From: Labyrinthula sp. Ha | Taxonomy: Eukaryota > Sar > Bigyra > Labyrinthulida > Labyrinthulaceae | Length of the DNA stretch: 64,000 nt | Assembly: GCA_015227615.1 (NCBI GenBank) | Contig: JAALGZ010000049.1 | Span: forward strand, 1 to 64,000 | Reading direction: 5' to 3' | Shown: piece by piece, positions 22,101 to 31,359 of the stretch | How positions within the stretch are numbered: position 1 is the first letter of the stretch | Layout: the number at the start of each line of letters is the position of its first letter | Position numbers and translations under genes: made by a program | The notes under the pieces: model-generated | Told to the model about the DNA's origin: nothing | Databases searched by the model: none | The model's input: the letters and a program-made list of their open reading frames with translations, nothing else

Positions 22101-25100
22101 CCCGAGGTAGAGATTGAACCTCTTTTAAGTTCTGAAGCAAGCCTTAATCCTGATATACCTCTTTCAATTGTAGCGAATGTAAGTGGGTTTTTGGAAGAAG
22201 AATATAGTCCTAACCCCAATCTGACTGAGTACATTTTTAGCTGGGATCAGACAGCTGGTCCAGAGCCTTTTGTCGGGGTATCTTCAAAAGTCAGGTTTGA
22301 TAGACCCACTCTTTTCCTTCCTCCTGGATATTTTTCAGAGGGTGTATTCACATTTTCTGTATTTGTTCAACGAGTCTGCAGAGAGTCAATGGGATATACT
22401 CAAACAACTCTCTCTGAAGAAATTAGCAAAGAAATTGAAGTGAGTGTAAATTCTCGACCAGTAGGTGGTTTTATTTTGGTTGAGGAGGTTAATGACCCCG
22501 TGATAGGTGATATGACGCTACGAACGAACGGTTGGACTGATCCAGATGGTGACTCCCCACTGACATTTAGATTTGAATATGCCTTTATAGATCTAGATGG
22601 TGAGAACGAATTTGAAGTCTCTGGAACAGAAACCTTTCCATTTGGTGATTTTTCACTCGGAACTTCCCTAACGATCTTCCTTCCAGCAGCGTTAGGGTCA
22701 GATCAAGGCAAAAGTTTAGTTATTTTTGCAGTTGCCAGAGATGCCCTTGGCGCTACATCTAGGAGAACAGAAAAGAACTCAGTTGTAATCCGCGTAGGTT
22801 CCCAGTCGAACTTATCAAAACGTTTTAATGACGCTGTTCGTGAGAAGCTACATTTAGGTGAAACTGATCAAATGGCTGTAATTATCTTTGGAGCAGGAAG
22901 TGTAGAAACAGCAGATCCTGTTAGTATACTGAATCAAGCGGTTAATTTAATCACTCTCGCTGAAAATGTGTTTCGAGAAGAAGGGAACTTCAATTTTACA
23001 GCCTTTGGTTTATGTGCCCAGGGATTGCAACATGTAGCTGGAATACTGACTCAGCTTACAGCCGAACATTTGCTAAGAGCAGATTCTATCCAGTTGTATC
23101 GGGTTTTAAAAACTCGGTTTGATGATCTCGTTACTGAATTTGGGCTGCAACTTTCTCGTAGAAGACAAGAGAGACAATCCGACGATGTATCCGATAAGTT
23201 AGCTGGATCAGATGTGTTTAACAGTGTTTTCGTTTCTTTGGAAAGTTTTCTAAGTAATTTAGCTCAGCTCGATCTTACCCTGGTAGCTGCTTCCGAGGCT
23301 GAAGTTGAAGCCTCAGGAGAACCAGTAGTGATTAGATACTTGCAAGAATCTAAAGTTGATGCTTGTGGTTTTCTAAATAGTGCCAAGGAAAGGTTAATTG
23401 GTTTGGATATTGTGCAAACCATAGACTTACCACAGGGTAGTGGGGAAATTACCAGGTTATCGGGATCTATCTCAGTCACAAGCATCAAAGATAGGTTTGA
23501 TGCTCTGGGGAGCAGTGTTGAGCAAATGTCCCGCTTTACATTTCAAAAAATGTTCCATACAGTTGTTACTGAGGAGAAGTCCGAGATTAGTCCATTCGAG
23601 ACTCTGAGTGTTATAGCTATCGAATGGGATGATCTAGATTTCAGATCTAGTTGTCAGCGACTACAAGAGTTCTTAATAAATCCTTTAAAGACTTCACAGA
23701 ACGTAACTGTAGAAACTTCTGTTCCGAACTGCTTAATGGAGTACAATTATCAAGGGCCGCCTACTAATACGGTGAGAAACATTTTGTCACTTGACTTTGT
23801 TCAGATAGAAAATCAGAGGTCCGTTCCTTTGGAAAATTTATCTACCACACAAACTATAGGAATTAACTTTTCTTCAGCAGGATTTGATGCAGAAGATATG
23901 TATTTCAATTATGATATTTGCAGAACAGAAAATGATATTTGTGGCATTCAGCTGAATTATTCTAGTACCAGAGTTTGTGGTGCCTTTTGGGAAGCTAATG
24001 AGGACTGGCTTCAAGCAGGTTGTTTCGTTGAAACACAAGATGAAGATTCAATTCAATGCCGTTGTAATCATGCTACAGATTATGCTACCTGGGTAGCATT
24101 TAGGAACGATGTTGCTGTTTTTCAAATCGAGCAAGATTTTATGGACCTTTCTGACACAGCAAAGTTTATTATCTTCTTCTTTTTACCTACTGTATGTTTA
24201 CTCTTTTTATTTCTTTTTCTTTGGGCAAAAACCAAAGATAAACAAGATCTTCGACGTACTAAATATTATGCAGTTGGGAGTCTGTTAATACATAAGACGA
24301 TCCAACAAAAGAAGAAAGCCATATTTTTCCAAAGATACTTAGATCAAAGAGAAGATATGAATGCAACCTTGGTGAGGGTAAAACCCTTTATTAAAAAGGA
24401 AACGTTATCTAAACTTACTTATTTTTTTGCATTCTTTTTTGCTCTGAAGAATGAACACTCACTTCTTGGACTCTCACGCTTTGATCCATGTTACACTCGA
24501 ACTGAACGCATTGCTGTTTTTGCAGGTGTCGTTGCATCATCAATGTTTGCTTCCGCCCTACTATTTACGCTCCAATGCGTTGAGTCTATAACTAATATCT
24601 TATTTCTAGTATCTGTAGCTTTGGCAGGAGCAATTATAGGCTCTATATTCTGCAAGTTCTTCTTGCGTGGAATATTTGCATCCTCTGCCCATGTTGTTGG
24701 TTCTGAATATGATACAGTTGCTAATTCTTTAAAGATTCTTAACAGGGTAGAAACAGTTGATGGAGTTCAAACTGAGACAGACACTAAACTTATTCAAGCT
24801 TATAAGAATCTTTTATCTGCGGAACGGACTCTTTCTACTTCTGTAAAGTCAAGTAAGTTGGCTCGAAAACACTCTATTCCAGAGATTGACCCTAAATATG
24901 GTGGTTACTTTGACAAAGAAGAATGTGATGATGTCCAAAGAGAGCCTGTCAGTGTTGCTGCCAATAGAAGTACCCCGACTTATGATGCAGAAAAAGAATA
25001 TTCTAAGGCTTTACAAATTGTAAGGACGTGTGTTTTGGACTCGCGTGATGTTTGGAATAGTAATAGTGAAGTGGTCCTGGCTTACCCCGTTAAGTTTTCG

Positions 25101-25655
25101 GATCAAGCCCATCCACCTGCAGAATGCCTCTACACTCCAGCTTGGGAGAAAACAGTTGCTATACAGACACAAAACAATATTTTCTTGCAAAGTCTTGCAC
25201 TTTTTTCCTCAAAATCTTACACCAGGGCAAAACCCAAGCGTACGTTACTGGGTAAAAACTTTGTTTTTCTTGGATGGAGCATATTTATAGTTTTGCTTGC
25301 GTTTTCTATGTTTTATACTCTTACTTGGATAACAACCAGACACTTTATCTTAGATAGCGCTGATGTATTAAATGCAAATGAAGTAGAGGTTGAGTACTTT
25401 AGGGAGTGGATGTTTGCAATTGCAGTTGGTTTGGTAGTCTCTTATCTTGTCGCAGAGCCTATTGTGATATTATTGAGATATTCTCTATGTCCTTTTTTAC
25501 TTGACATTTTTGGTAACAAGAACCAAGCAGCATTTTCTGCGAAGGAGAATACATGGTTCAAGTTCAATCAAAGGTCCATAAATGAAACGAAGATCCATAG
25601 AAGTAAATCTGTCGCAATACTGGAATTCTTTGCTGATTTATTAGAGGCAATATAG
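19191..25655 (+). CDS. Polycystin-1-like REJ/GPS membrane protein with five C-terminal TM helices
   Basis: 2154 aa, intronless. The ATG at 19191 is followed by a hydrophobic signal peptide (LLIRIIRTILTLTCFQSIL). A very large extracellular region rich in N-x-S/T sites follows. About residues 970-1140 are REJ/PKD-like (YIFSWDQTAGPEP, then GVFTFSVFVQRVC). A GPS autoproteolysis-type motif lies at about 1590-1640: paired Cys/Trp, then CRCNHATDYATW. TM1 is at about 1657-1677 and four further TM helices at about 1773, 1800, 2026 and 2073. The segment FDPCYTRTERIAV before TM2 matches polycystin-1 family proteins. PLAT is not seen between TM1 and TM2, and there is no TM6-11 channel region, so it is probably a receptor or co-receptor, not a pore. 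Polycystins usually act at cilia/flagella or the cell surface. The frame ends at ATATAG then GTAGAA, so an unrecognised 3' intron cannot be excluded. Confidence 0.8.
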   Translation: MCLLIRIIRTILTLTCFQSILSSSLLENIHVLQEEENVVAITGQVLDGTQYLDKSYNLGISLRILLSETVFEEYISVRSISEEVLETECINLFLLFEYYVLVEQSGIPLKFSFLNSICHILYNGETFVLLLNIEANQVSGVLNLDLAPVVAFNYEVIVTLINQIVSESNLSSFPLEDEAIYLEPYASFAEEARLELSKITLLLMDEVKNFVLLLTFTAEPTSFPPEFLCSQYFQAFYSYSNLLFFDEESVGSCVLESAENLYTYVPRTDFLNSSSALENSLILTFSIASGLFLSYDSFDGTETYKDRRNLAFAMSEKNLIFSRITDPAQLLDAGFSPTALNVNFRLNNPAFIDAFIKNATTAAFISSNLLYIRLASGEVLDQLHLPCEEAILFSNLEGAELMPTGDCIFSPGSQGSIWELVFPDPVFGYGPTETSFLHFELSDSLLDVIFRVADTESFYRTHVVTSDLVPRVELTQVLLKNDRSLQLVFSREVVLGAFQSSFFCSQLFAVFHAETKETIDLSSSTCRLAYFSNVSTPNSYIFSQVDLIFISGAVLYQGGEQFIWIGSPNLVSLDFTAELVPHVALLLSSSVLLPASNPFLFQIIHPREVSTCEANFEISIQQVAGTQINVYTNLTLTFINTNTGTAFVALKRTASTDLNFVFDLLEFLSRQLLFLSLEGESVFIIECTVYETVYNAVLFSTAEGESVVSLTSEDSRIPVGFEGISVGSTFALQINSKQVFKAKIKPVRQAQESGFCDFTILEDTRSEFVFLFTWSIYVDDIIFFEKSSNLSRSLAIQPNSLYLGTYTAELTVSPLNRESTFTERTIAFILEIESSPLVVMLGTPLSAIAGRFTATRSCNPDVLPPSLCDPLLGFRDQRSLENLTEESEQLFFLGFGEPERFNFTWACLTEDCVILDQNSLSAFFQTQSDDAQLVLFSLSDFVDPTRDKEIFVRVFPVPRSANTIGEICPFPEVEIEPLLSSEASLNPDIPLSIVANVSGFLEEEYSPNPNLTEYIFSWDQTAGPEPFVGVSSKVRFDRPTLFLPPGYFSEGVFTFSVFVQRVCRESMGYTQTTLSEEISKEIEVSVNSRPVGGFILVEEVNDPVIGDMTLRTNGWTDPDGDSPLTFRFEYAFIDLDGENEFEVSGTETFPFGDFSLGTSLTIFLPAALGSDQGKSLVIFAVARDALGATSRRTEKNSVVIRVGSQSNLSKRFNDAVREKLHLGETDQMAVIIFGAGSVETADPVSILNQAVNLITLAENVFREEGNFNFTAFGLCAQGLQHVAGILTQLTAEHLLRADSIQLYRVLKTRFDDLVTEFGLQLSRRRQERQSDDVSDKLAGSDVFNSVFVSLESFLSNLAQLDLTLVAASEAEVEASGEPVVIRYLQESKVDACGFLNSAKERLIGLDIVQTIDLPQGSGEITRLSGSISVTSIKDRFDALGSSVEQMSRFTFQKMFHTVVTEEKSEISPFETLSVIAIEWDDLDFRSSCQRLQEFLINPLKTSQNVTVETSVPNCLMEYNYQGPPTNTVRNILSLDFVQIENQRSVPLENLSTTQTIGINFSSAGFDAEDMYFNYDICRTENDICGIQLNYSSTRVCGAFWEANEDWLQAGCFVETQDEDSIQCRCNHATDYATWVAFRNDVAVFQIEQDFMDLSDTAKFIIFFFLPTVCLLFLFLFLWAKTKDKQDLRRTKYYAVGSLLIHKTIQQKKKAIFFQRYLDQREDMNATLVRVKPFIKKETLSKLTYFFAFFFALKNEHSLLGLSRFDPCYTRTERIAVFAGVVASSMFASALLFTLQCVESITNILFLVSVALAGAIIGSIFCKFFLRGIFASSAHVVGSEYDTVANSLKILNRVETVDGVQTETDTKLIQAYKNLLSAERTLSTSVKSSKLARKHSIPEIDPKYGGYFDKEECDDVQREPVSVAANRSTPTYDAEKEYSKALQIVRTCVLDSRDVWNSNSEVVLAYPVKFSDQAHPPAECLYTPAWEKTVAIQTQNNIFLQSLALFSSKSYTRAKPKRTLLGKNFVFLGWSIFIVLLAFSMFYTLTWITTRHFILDSADVLNANEVEVEYFREWMFAIAVGLVVSYLVAEPIVILLRYSLCPFLLDIFGNKNQAAFSAKENTWFKFNQRSINETKIHRSKSVAILEFFADLLEAI

Positions 25656-28600
25656 GTAGAATTTGAAACTGAGATTGAACCATAACGCTAGGAGGTACTA
25701 GTGTTTATTTATTACTAATGTTAGAATATTCCACTATGCTCCATCCATCAAGCACTTCGCAACTATTTATTGGAAAATGATTCCATTGAGAATCCTTCTG
25801 TTCCAAAATCCTCTAGCCTGTGTACTCTATTTAAGGATCGGATTTGATTTAATGATAATTTGTCAATAAAAATTTTCACCATATATTTCCTATTGATTGA
25901 TTCTACTAATTCCCCAAGCATTTTAATTGATAATCATAACGAAATCAGAACCATTTGGTAAGAATCAATATCCCAATTCTGTTATTGATAATCACAATAA
26001 AAGTAATTATCAAATTATGAATGATAACTCTTATCACGTCCCACTCCGAACTCTAGTGTACCTTTCCCACACTAGCTAATACTAGAGCATAGATGATGAA
26101 GACTGCTTTTAAGTGCTCACTAAAACCAGTACCTCTTTCACTAGAAGATAGAAAAGGCAATGTTCATGCATTACCAATATATTTTGATTAAAGATTGCAA
26201 AAAAAAAATATTTTCCAAGTAGCAGGGTAGTTTACTTGAACTCCAAATTTGTTTTGATACTGTAAGAGAGAACCTTATTCTCTAAAACTTGTATCTCTTC
26301 CACGTCCTCACAACATCTCAAGATGTTTCCTAGAGAAATTTTTATTCAAGCCATTTTAAAACCTTTGATGTCAGAAGAAACTTCTATCAACTTCCTCTCA
26401 TTCAATCCTTCTGCACAGATTTTGAAAAAGATCGTCAATTTCCTAAGAATTAAAAGATTGTAAATAATCTTCTACATTTTAATTTTAAACTTTCTAAGAG
26501 AATCCATACAGTAGAACTGCCTAAGTAAACTTTGTATTTTTCAAGACTTTGATGGAGATGGGTATATCTTTAAGTTGAACTAGACTCCTCTGCAGATGCT
26601 AACTCCAGTTGTAGTAAATTATGTTTACGCTTCAAATGAACATTGACTAAATCCCTTCAAAAGTCACTAGTTCCTGTTTCAACTCAAAATAAAATCAAAG
26701 ATTGAGTCGTAAAATTTGAACCTCTATCGCATCCCGCCGATTGAGGTAAGAGGGCCATGAGTATCAGTGACCTGTGTTTAGCTAAGGTACATAGTTGATA
26801 CTAAAGTCTTCATAGTGCAACAGAAAAATTGAGATGTGACTAACTGCGAAAATAAGAATCATATGACTTTGTATCCAACCCCCTGTTGTGCGAGAGACAA
26901 CTGGAGCAACTTGTCAATGTGATAAACAAAATATATATGATAGAAGTAATTAGCTATTGAGTTGTAGTGCTTACGAATACTTTGGAATTGACCTTAAGAT
27001 GTATTTTCTTATCCAGCATCAAGGCTCTGAAGACTTATTATCTTTAGAGATATCTCCGGGAAAACACCAATCTGCGTGAGACCAAAACAGACAATTAACT
27101 TCAATGAGTATACGTGATGGAACTAAAACCTAAAGGAAACTTCGTACAGTTAAGAAAGCAAAATATAGTCATCCTTTAGACTAATAATTGACAAATTAGC
27201 TGTCTAAAAAGCACAATTTAAGTTAAAATGCTAGTTAAAGAGCTGCCACTAAGTGATATAGCCAACCTATGGCAAAAGTGATCAAGAAGAGATATTAAGG
27301 TTTAATCTAATATATAATTCCATTTTCGACAAAAGTTTTTACTAAACAAAGTAAATCTAGTCTTCATTGATAAGACATGAGTTGACAAACTGTTAGTGTA
27401 ATTGTCATCCTCACCAATTTTCTGCTATGACTGCCATATGTACTAAATATTCCAAGTAGAAATCAGGATTCTTAAGTATCAACAATAGAACATAAATGGT
27501 AATGAGCCCACACTTGACTGGTGCCATGAAGCAAAATAGCTAAATTTTCCCTAAATTCCAATAAAAAATCGTCTAGTACTTGACATTTTTAATGGCTAAT
27601 TGCGAGTCGTTTGAAAAGCATATAGTGTATTGACAGGACGAAACTCAATACTGTTTTCTTAGAAGTTAATTTAAAAATCCTGCCTCATGAAAGATCATAC
27701 GCGTCATTGTATTATGATTCATTGAAGAGGAAGGCGTTTCAAATAGCGATTGAATTGCACTGTAAGGTGCAAGTAAATGCATCAAACATTATTGACTGAA
27801 CTTTTACTTGGCGTTAATTTCAAAGCCATTATTTGCATGCTAGACATTTTTATTAAACTTCTAATGTGCTCCAGTTCTGACTTCGAGTGGCGTTAAAGTA
27901 GAACAAGGCTACGTAATTTGAATTCTTATGTATTCTTTTTCTCTCTATTACTTATTATTTCCTCTAACTTCACTACGACAATTAGAAAATGATATTTACC
28001 CTGTAGTACTGTTAATGAATAAATCCCATCTCTTAGCACTTCCTAGGAATGTTATTCTGGAATCTTGAGCTAAAATTTCTATAAGTTATTTTATTGGCGC
28101 TTTGAACTCTACCTTGGTTATATGTATCATATTATTGGTTTTCTTGAGATTCAAGGTAGCTCAAAGTTTTTAGAGGTTTTCTGGGTGACTGCTCAGTCTC
28201 TTTTGTTCTTCGCTTGATTTTAGTATTGTTTGTTTGAGACCTTCTGCAGAATGAGGATATATTCGCCCTAAGTTAAACCATATTGTTCTATAGGGTTGGG
28301 CATTTCGTCAGCTGCTTTTTGCGTAAGGAAAACTGTGGATTTAAGGAAGGAGCAATTATGTCTAAATGGATAGGCTGAAAATACCAATTACATTACTAGC
28401 TAATGTTATTTTGCTCGATTAATTCTAAGTAACAACTTGGTTGGCCTTAGTCTTGTAAATTTTTCATTTTAAGTCCCTTATGAATAATTGTATTTTACTT
28501 GTTTATTTAATTAGGTCTAAAGTGGGTTTATTTTCCCAGTAGAGATCGCTAAGTTTTTGTTTCTGTTTTGCTGCTTAGCAAAGTTTTCTATGTATTGTTG

Positions 28601-29527
28601 AATAACGTAATCATTACATTTATTGTTGTCACAATAATATCAAGAAGTCTAGCGACTTAACAAACAGGCTATATTACAATAAATGACTATCACAATCCTG
28701 CAGGATGCTTCAGTGACCTAAGATATAACTTGTAGAACATGAAACAGGCAGCATCTGTAGGAGTACAGCGAATAGTTCTCAATTTTCCCACTTCAATTAG
28801 TACCAACTGTCACAAAGTCTCTATGATTCAATATTACTTAGGATTCCGTAGTCAAATAAAGTTTACATTTCTCTTTTTTTCTTTAAACCATACCGTTTGA
28901 GTTCCTCTTTCAGGTCCGGACCCCTCAGTCTTAACTAGGGATGTACATCGAGGTCTCGAGATTTTAAGTCTATTTTTATTTCATCTTTTTTTACTTGACC
29001 TAAAGGTATTAGGGAAAAAGTACTATTTTCGCAACATGCGCAAGAAACCTTCCTTAAATCACTCGACAAAATTTCTCACTAGGACAAGACTTTGACGTCC
29101 CTAGTCAAAACTAGGGGATCAGGGTGAATTCTAACTAAGGTATCATTCAGATTTCCCAGAAATCTTCTGGTTAACTGAGCAAGTCCGAGTGAGTCTCGAT
29201 ACGACATTTAGTAAAAAATGAATAAGGAGTGGGGCAATCATTGAGAATTCCAGCGTATTGAATCGAAAGAATTCTAATGACTGAGGAATAAGGAACTCTT
29301 TGAGAAAATGATTGAATTTTCTTCAGAGATATTTAGAATGGTTTTGAGAACCCTCAATTCCTAAATAATGAATTTTCATCAATCTGCAGTCTGTACCCAA
29401 AATAAACAATTATGAGTCAAGAATCATGACTCTGGCTTGTCAGGAGTTAAGACTCAACTAACTATTAATCACATTCCACGTCATCACTAGCTTAATCACA
29501 ATAACATCTTGAAAACAACAAAAGAGA
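25656..29527. other. Gene-poor AT-rich spacer
   Basis: No frame over about 60 codons and no recognisable exon. Features noted: paired ATTGATAATCA motifs near 25926 and 25985, a hairpin CCCTAG/CTAGGG near 29098-29117, and several GAGTCA/TGACTC sites at about 29412-29456, just upstream of the U2A' gene, that could be transcription-factor sites. None is proven. Confidence 0.45.
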
Positions 29528-30277
29528 ATGAGGTTGACTGTTGGTATCATACAATCTGCAATACGGCAATTTAATGCCATAGATGCACTTGAATTAGATC
29601 TTCGAGGTATATACAATTTTATCATTTCCTTATTTCCTACAGATAAAGTGTGAAATATCTTGCGAACTTACAATTTTCTAAACCAGTGTTTAGGCCTGAA
29701 CATCACAGAAGTAGAAAACTTGGGTGCTACACACGATCAAAATAGTTGTTTGGATCTTTCCGATAATATGATCGTTTCTTTAGATAACTTTCCTTTACTT
29801 CGCCGATTAAGTAAGTTTCTGTTGCTTGGTTTACATTTAGAAATACTCTTGCTCTGCAACAACAAAATCAGCACAATTAACCCTTCTACTGGACTGATGT
29901 TACCTAACTTAACAACACTTAATCTCATGAACAATAAAATAGCCGAATTTGAAGAACTGGATAAAATTTTTAACTTGAAGAAATTAGAGATGTTAATTCT
30001 TATTCAAAATCCAGTTACCGTATTAGATGGGTATAAGAAACGCGTGATATCCAACTTGCAAAATTTGAAGGTTCTTGATCTAGAAAAAATTTCAAAAGCC
30101 ACAAGAGATAAATTTTCTCTTTTGAGTTCTGCTACGTCAAAAAAAGAGGTTGCTCCTAAAGACAAACAACCTTCTCTAGGTAAAAGAAAACGAATTGAAG
30201 CCGCAATTAAGAACGCCACAACTCTCGAAGAAGTAGAACAAGTGAAGAAATTAATTGATTCCGGGGCGAATTTTTAA
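29528..30277 (+). CDS. SNRPA1: U2 small nuclear ribonucleoprotein A' (U2A'), three exons
   Basis: Model: 29528-29606, 29694-29810 and 29841-30277, giving 210 aa. U2A' is the leucine-rich-repeat protein that, with U2B'', packages U2 snRNA stem-loop IV in the spliceosome. Exon 1 reads MRLTVGIIQSAIRQ and ends LELDLRG, the family N-terminus. Exon 2 gives VENLGATHDQ then FPLLRRL. Exon 3 gives ILLLCNNKIS, LMNNKI, LILIQNPVTVLDGYKKR and VLDLEKI, and the C-terminal IKNATTLEEVEQVKKLI segment. All of these match the family in order. Removing the 30-nt intron restores the alignment RRLKILLLCNNK; without splicing ten extra residues would interrupt an LRR. The protein is shorter than the human protein (about 255 aa) only in the tail. 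Convergent with the E2 gene, 26 bp between stops. Confidence 0.92.
29607..29693 (+). other. Intron 1 of U2A' (87 nt)
   Basis: Begins GTATAT and ends GTGTTTAG, phase 1 (codon G|GC). It has in-frame stops and a TTCTAAAC branch-point-like motif 18 nt before its end. Placed by the family alignment LDLRG|LNITEVENLGA. Confidence 0.85.
29811..29840 (+). other. Intron 2 of U2A' (30 nt)
   Basis: GTAAGTTTCT...TTTACATTTAG, exactly 30 nt, phase 1 (A|AA = Lys). It has no stop and is a multiple of three, so retention would insert ten residues. Called because removal restores the LRR alignment. Confidence 0.85.
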
Positions 30278-30303
30278 CAAGTTACAAAACTAAGCAAGCA
30301 ATT

Positions 30304-30936
30304 TTAGAGATAGTCGGCAGATTTCTGGGCAAGTTTTCTCACTTTACGCTTGTATTGCTTATAGTTATTCATGAACATCGTTGAAGCGTCAACGTTAGCA
30401 GGACTCTCTAGATTTGGCTGTGGATCCGTAAGCATGCTCAATACAGAAACCAAAATACTTTCTGCACCTAAAATAGGCCTCCAGCGCTCCTCACTCTTTT
30501 CCTGCTGGTTCATTGCATCTTCACCTATATGATAAATAGAAAAGGAAGACATATACCTGGAGCATGAAGAATTGAGATGCAGACTTTTCCATCTGGATAA
30601 ATATTTGGATGAAACATCTCAGTTTGAAAAACCATTTCAGGAGGCTGCATTGGGTAAGTTTCAGGAAAGGTAAGTAGTGCTTTGAAGAACCCACCTTCAC
30701 TAGAAAAAAAGGTTATGTGTTGAAAAACAGTACAGCAAGGATCCAGTTGGACCAGTTATCAATACTTCCCAGCAATTCAAGTTATCATCATGAAGGCCCA
30801 CGGAGATGTGTAAGGGGGGAGATTTGGAGAGAGCTAAGAACATTAGAAAATCAATTGTGGAAGCTAGAAGGTGCTTGTTAGAGTAAGATTTACCTTTAAA
30901 CTCTTTTCTAAGCAGTTGAGAACCTAATTCACCCAT
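30304..30936 (-). CDS. UBE2G2: Ubiquitin-conjugating enzyme E2, UBE2G2/Ubc7 type, four exons
   Basis: Model on the minus strand: 30936-30894, 30833-30734, 30699-30557 and 30524-30304; 168 aa, close to the usual 165. The E2 core is complete: [20 protein letters not shown] then active-site [10 protein letters not shown] with catalytic Cys88. It carries the acidic insertion after the active site ([15 protein letters not shown]) that defines the UBE2G/Ubc7/Cdc34 class. Together with the C-terminal ANVDAS then [11 protein letters not shown], this points to the ERAD-type UBE2G2. The family role is K48 ubiquitin-chain building with ER-membrane E3 ligases. Three introns of 60, 34 and 32 nt were placed from splice sites, phase and alignment. 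ATG context is at the end of a short leader, 180 bp from the divergent ATP synthase epsilon start. Confidence 0.92.
30525..30556 (-). other. Intron 3 of UBE2G2-like gene (32 nt)
   Basis: Minus-strand GTATATGTCT...TCATATAG, phase 1 (G|GT = Gly). It lies between HAPG and EDAM. Confidence 0.88.
30700..30733 (-). other. Intron 2 of UBE2G2-like gene (34 nt)
   Basis: Minus-strand GTACTG...TTTCTAG with a pyrimidine tract and an ACATAAC branch-like motif; phase 2 (CT|T = Leu). It contains an in-frame stop if retained. Confidence 0.88.
30834..30893 (-). other. Intron 1 of UBE2G2-like gene (60 nt, contains an internal 30-nt candidate)
   Basis: Minus-strand GTAAAT...GTTCTTAG, phase 1, with TTCTAATG as branch-like motif near the end. 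After exactly 30 nt there is another CTAG acceptor preceded by CTCTAAC; using it would add ten in-frame residues. The 60-nt version aligns gap-free with the E2 family (EFKALSKSPP). Confidence 0.75.
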
Positions 30937-31115
30937 TTAAACTTTCTAAAATCTTAAATTGTAGCACGTGAAGCGATTTAGCAGTAGTTTGTGTGTTTTG
31001 TGTGTTTGTTCTTTTTGCAGCTTTCCCTTTTTCCGTATATTTTGATTCGTCGAAAGAGTCATTAGGTAACCAATGAAAACACCAGAAATTAAAAGGAAAG
31101 AACAAGTCTAGAGAA

Positions 31116-31349
31116 ATGACAGCGATTGGAACTTCATACTGGCGAGTTGCTGGACTGAGTTACCTGAAATATGTGCAGGTGAGCAGCTCAGTAGTTAGAT
31201 CCTGTTTGAAAGATAGGTCTGCAGCAGTAATTGCACGCGAAGAACTTTTGTTCAAGGAGAGAAAGTGGGAAGCTGGAAAACCAACAACAGATAAATTTAC
31301 TGTTTCCTCTACAGAAGCAAAATCACCGCTTTTGGAAGCTGCAGAATAA
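31116..31349 (+). CDS. Mitochondrial F1Fo ATP synthase subunit epsilon
   Basis: A 77-aa protein. The N-terminal SYWRVAGLSYLKYVQV and following VVRSCLK match the conserved (F/Y)WR-AG-(L/M)-(S/T)Y start of the mitochondrial epsilon subunit, which sits at the foot of the central stalk with gamma and delta. The continuation EELLFKERKWEAGKPTTDK resembles the longer plant-type version (about 70 aa), not the 50-aa animal form. The C-terminal tail is Ser/Thr/Glu-rich. No presequence is seen, as is usual for this subunit. The stop codon lies only 10 bp from the stop of the convergent WD40 gene. Confidence 0.88.
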   Translation: MTAIGTSYWRVAGLSYLKYVQVSSSVVRSCLKDRSAAVIAREELLFKERKWEAGKPTTDKFTVSSTEAKSPLLEAAE

Positions 31350-31359
31350 AAAATACAGG

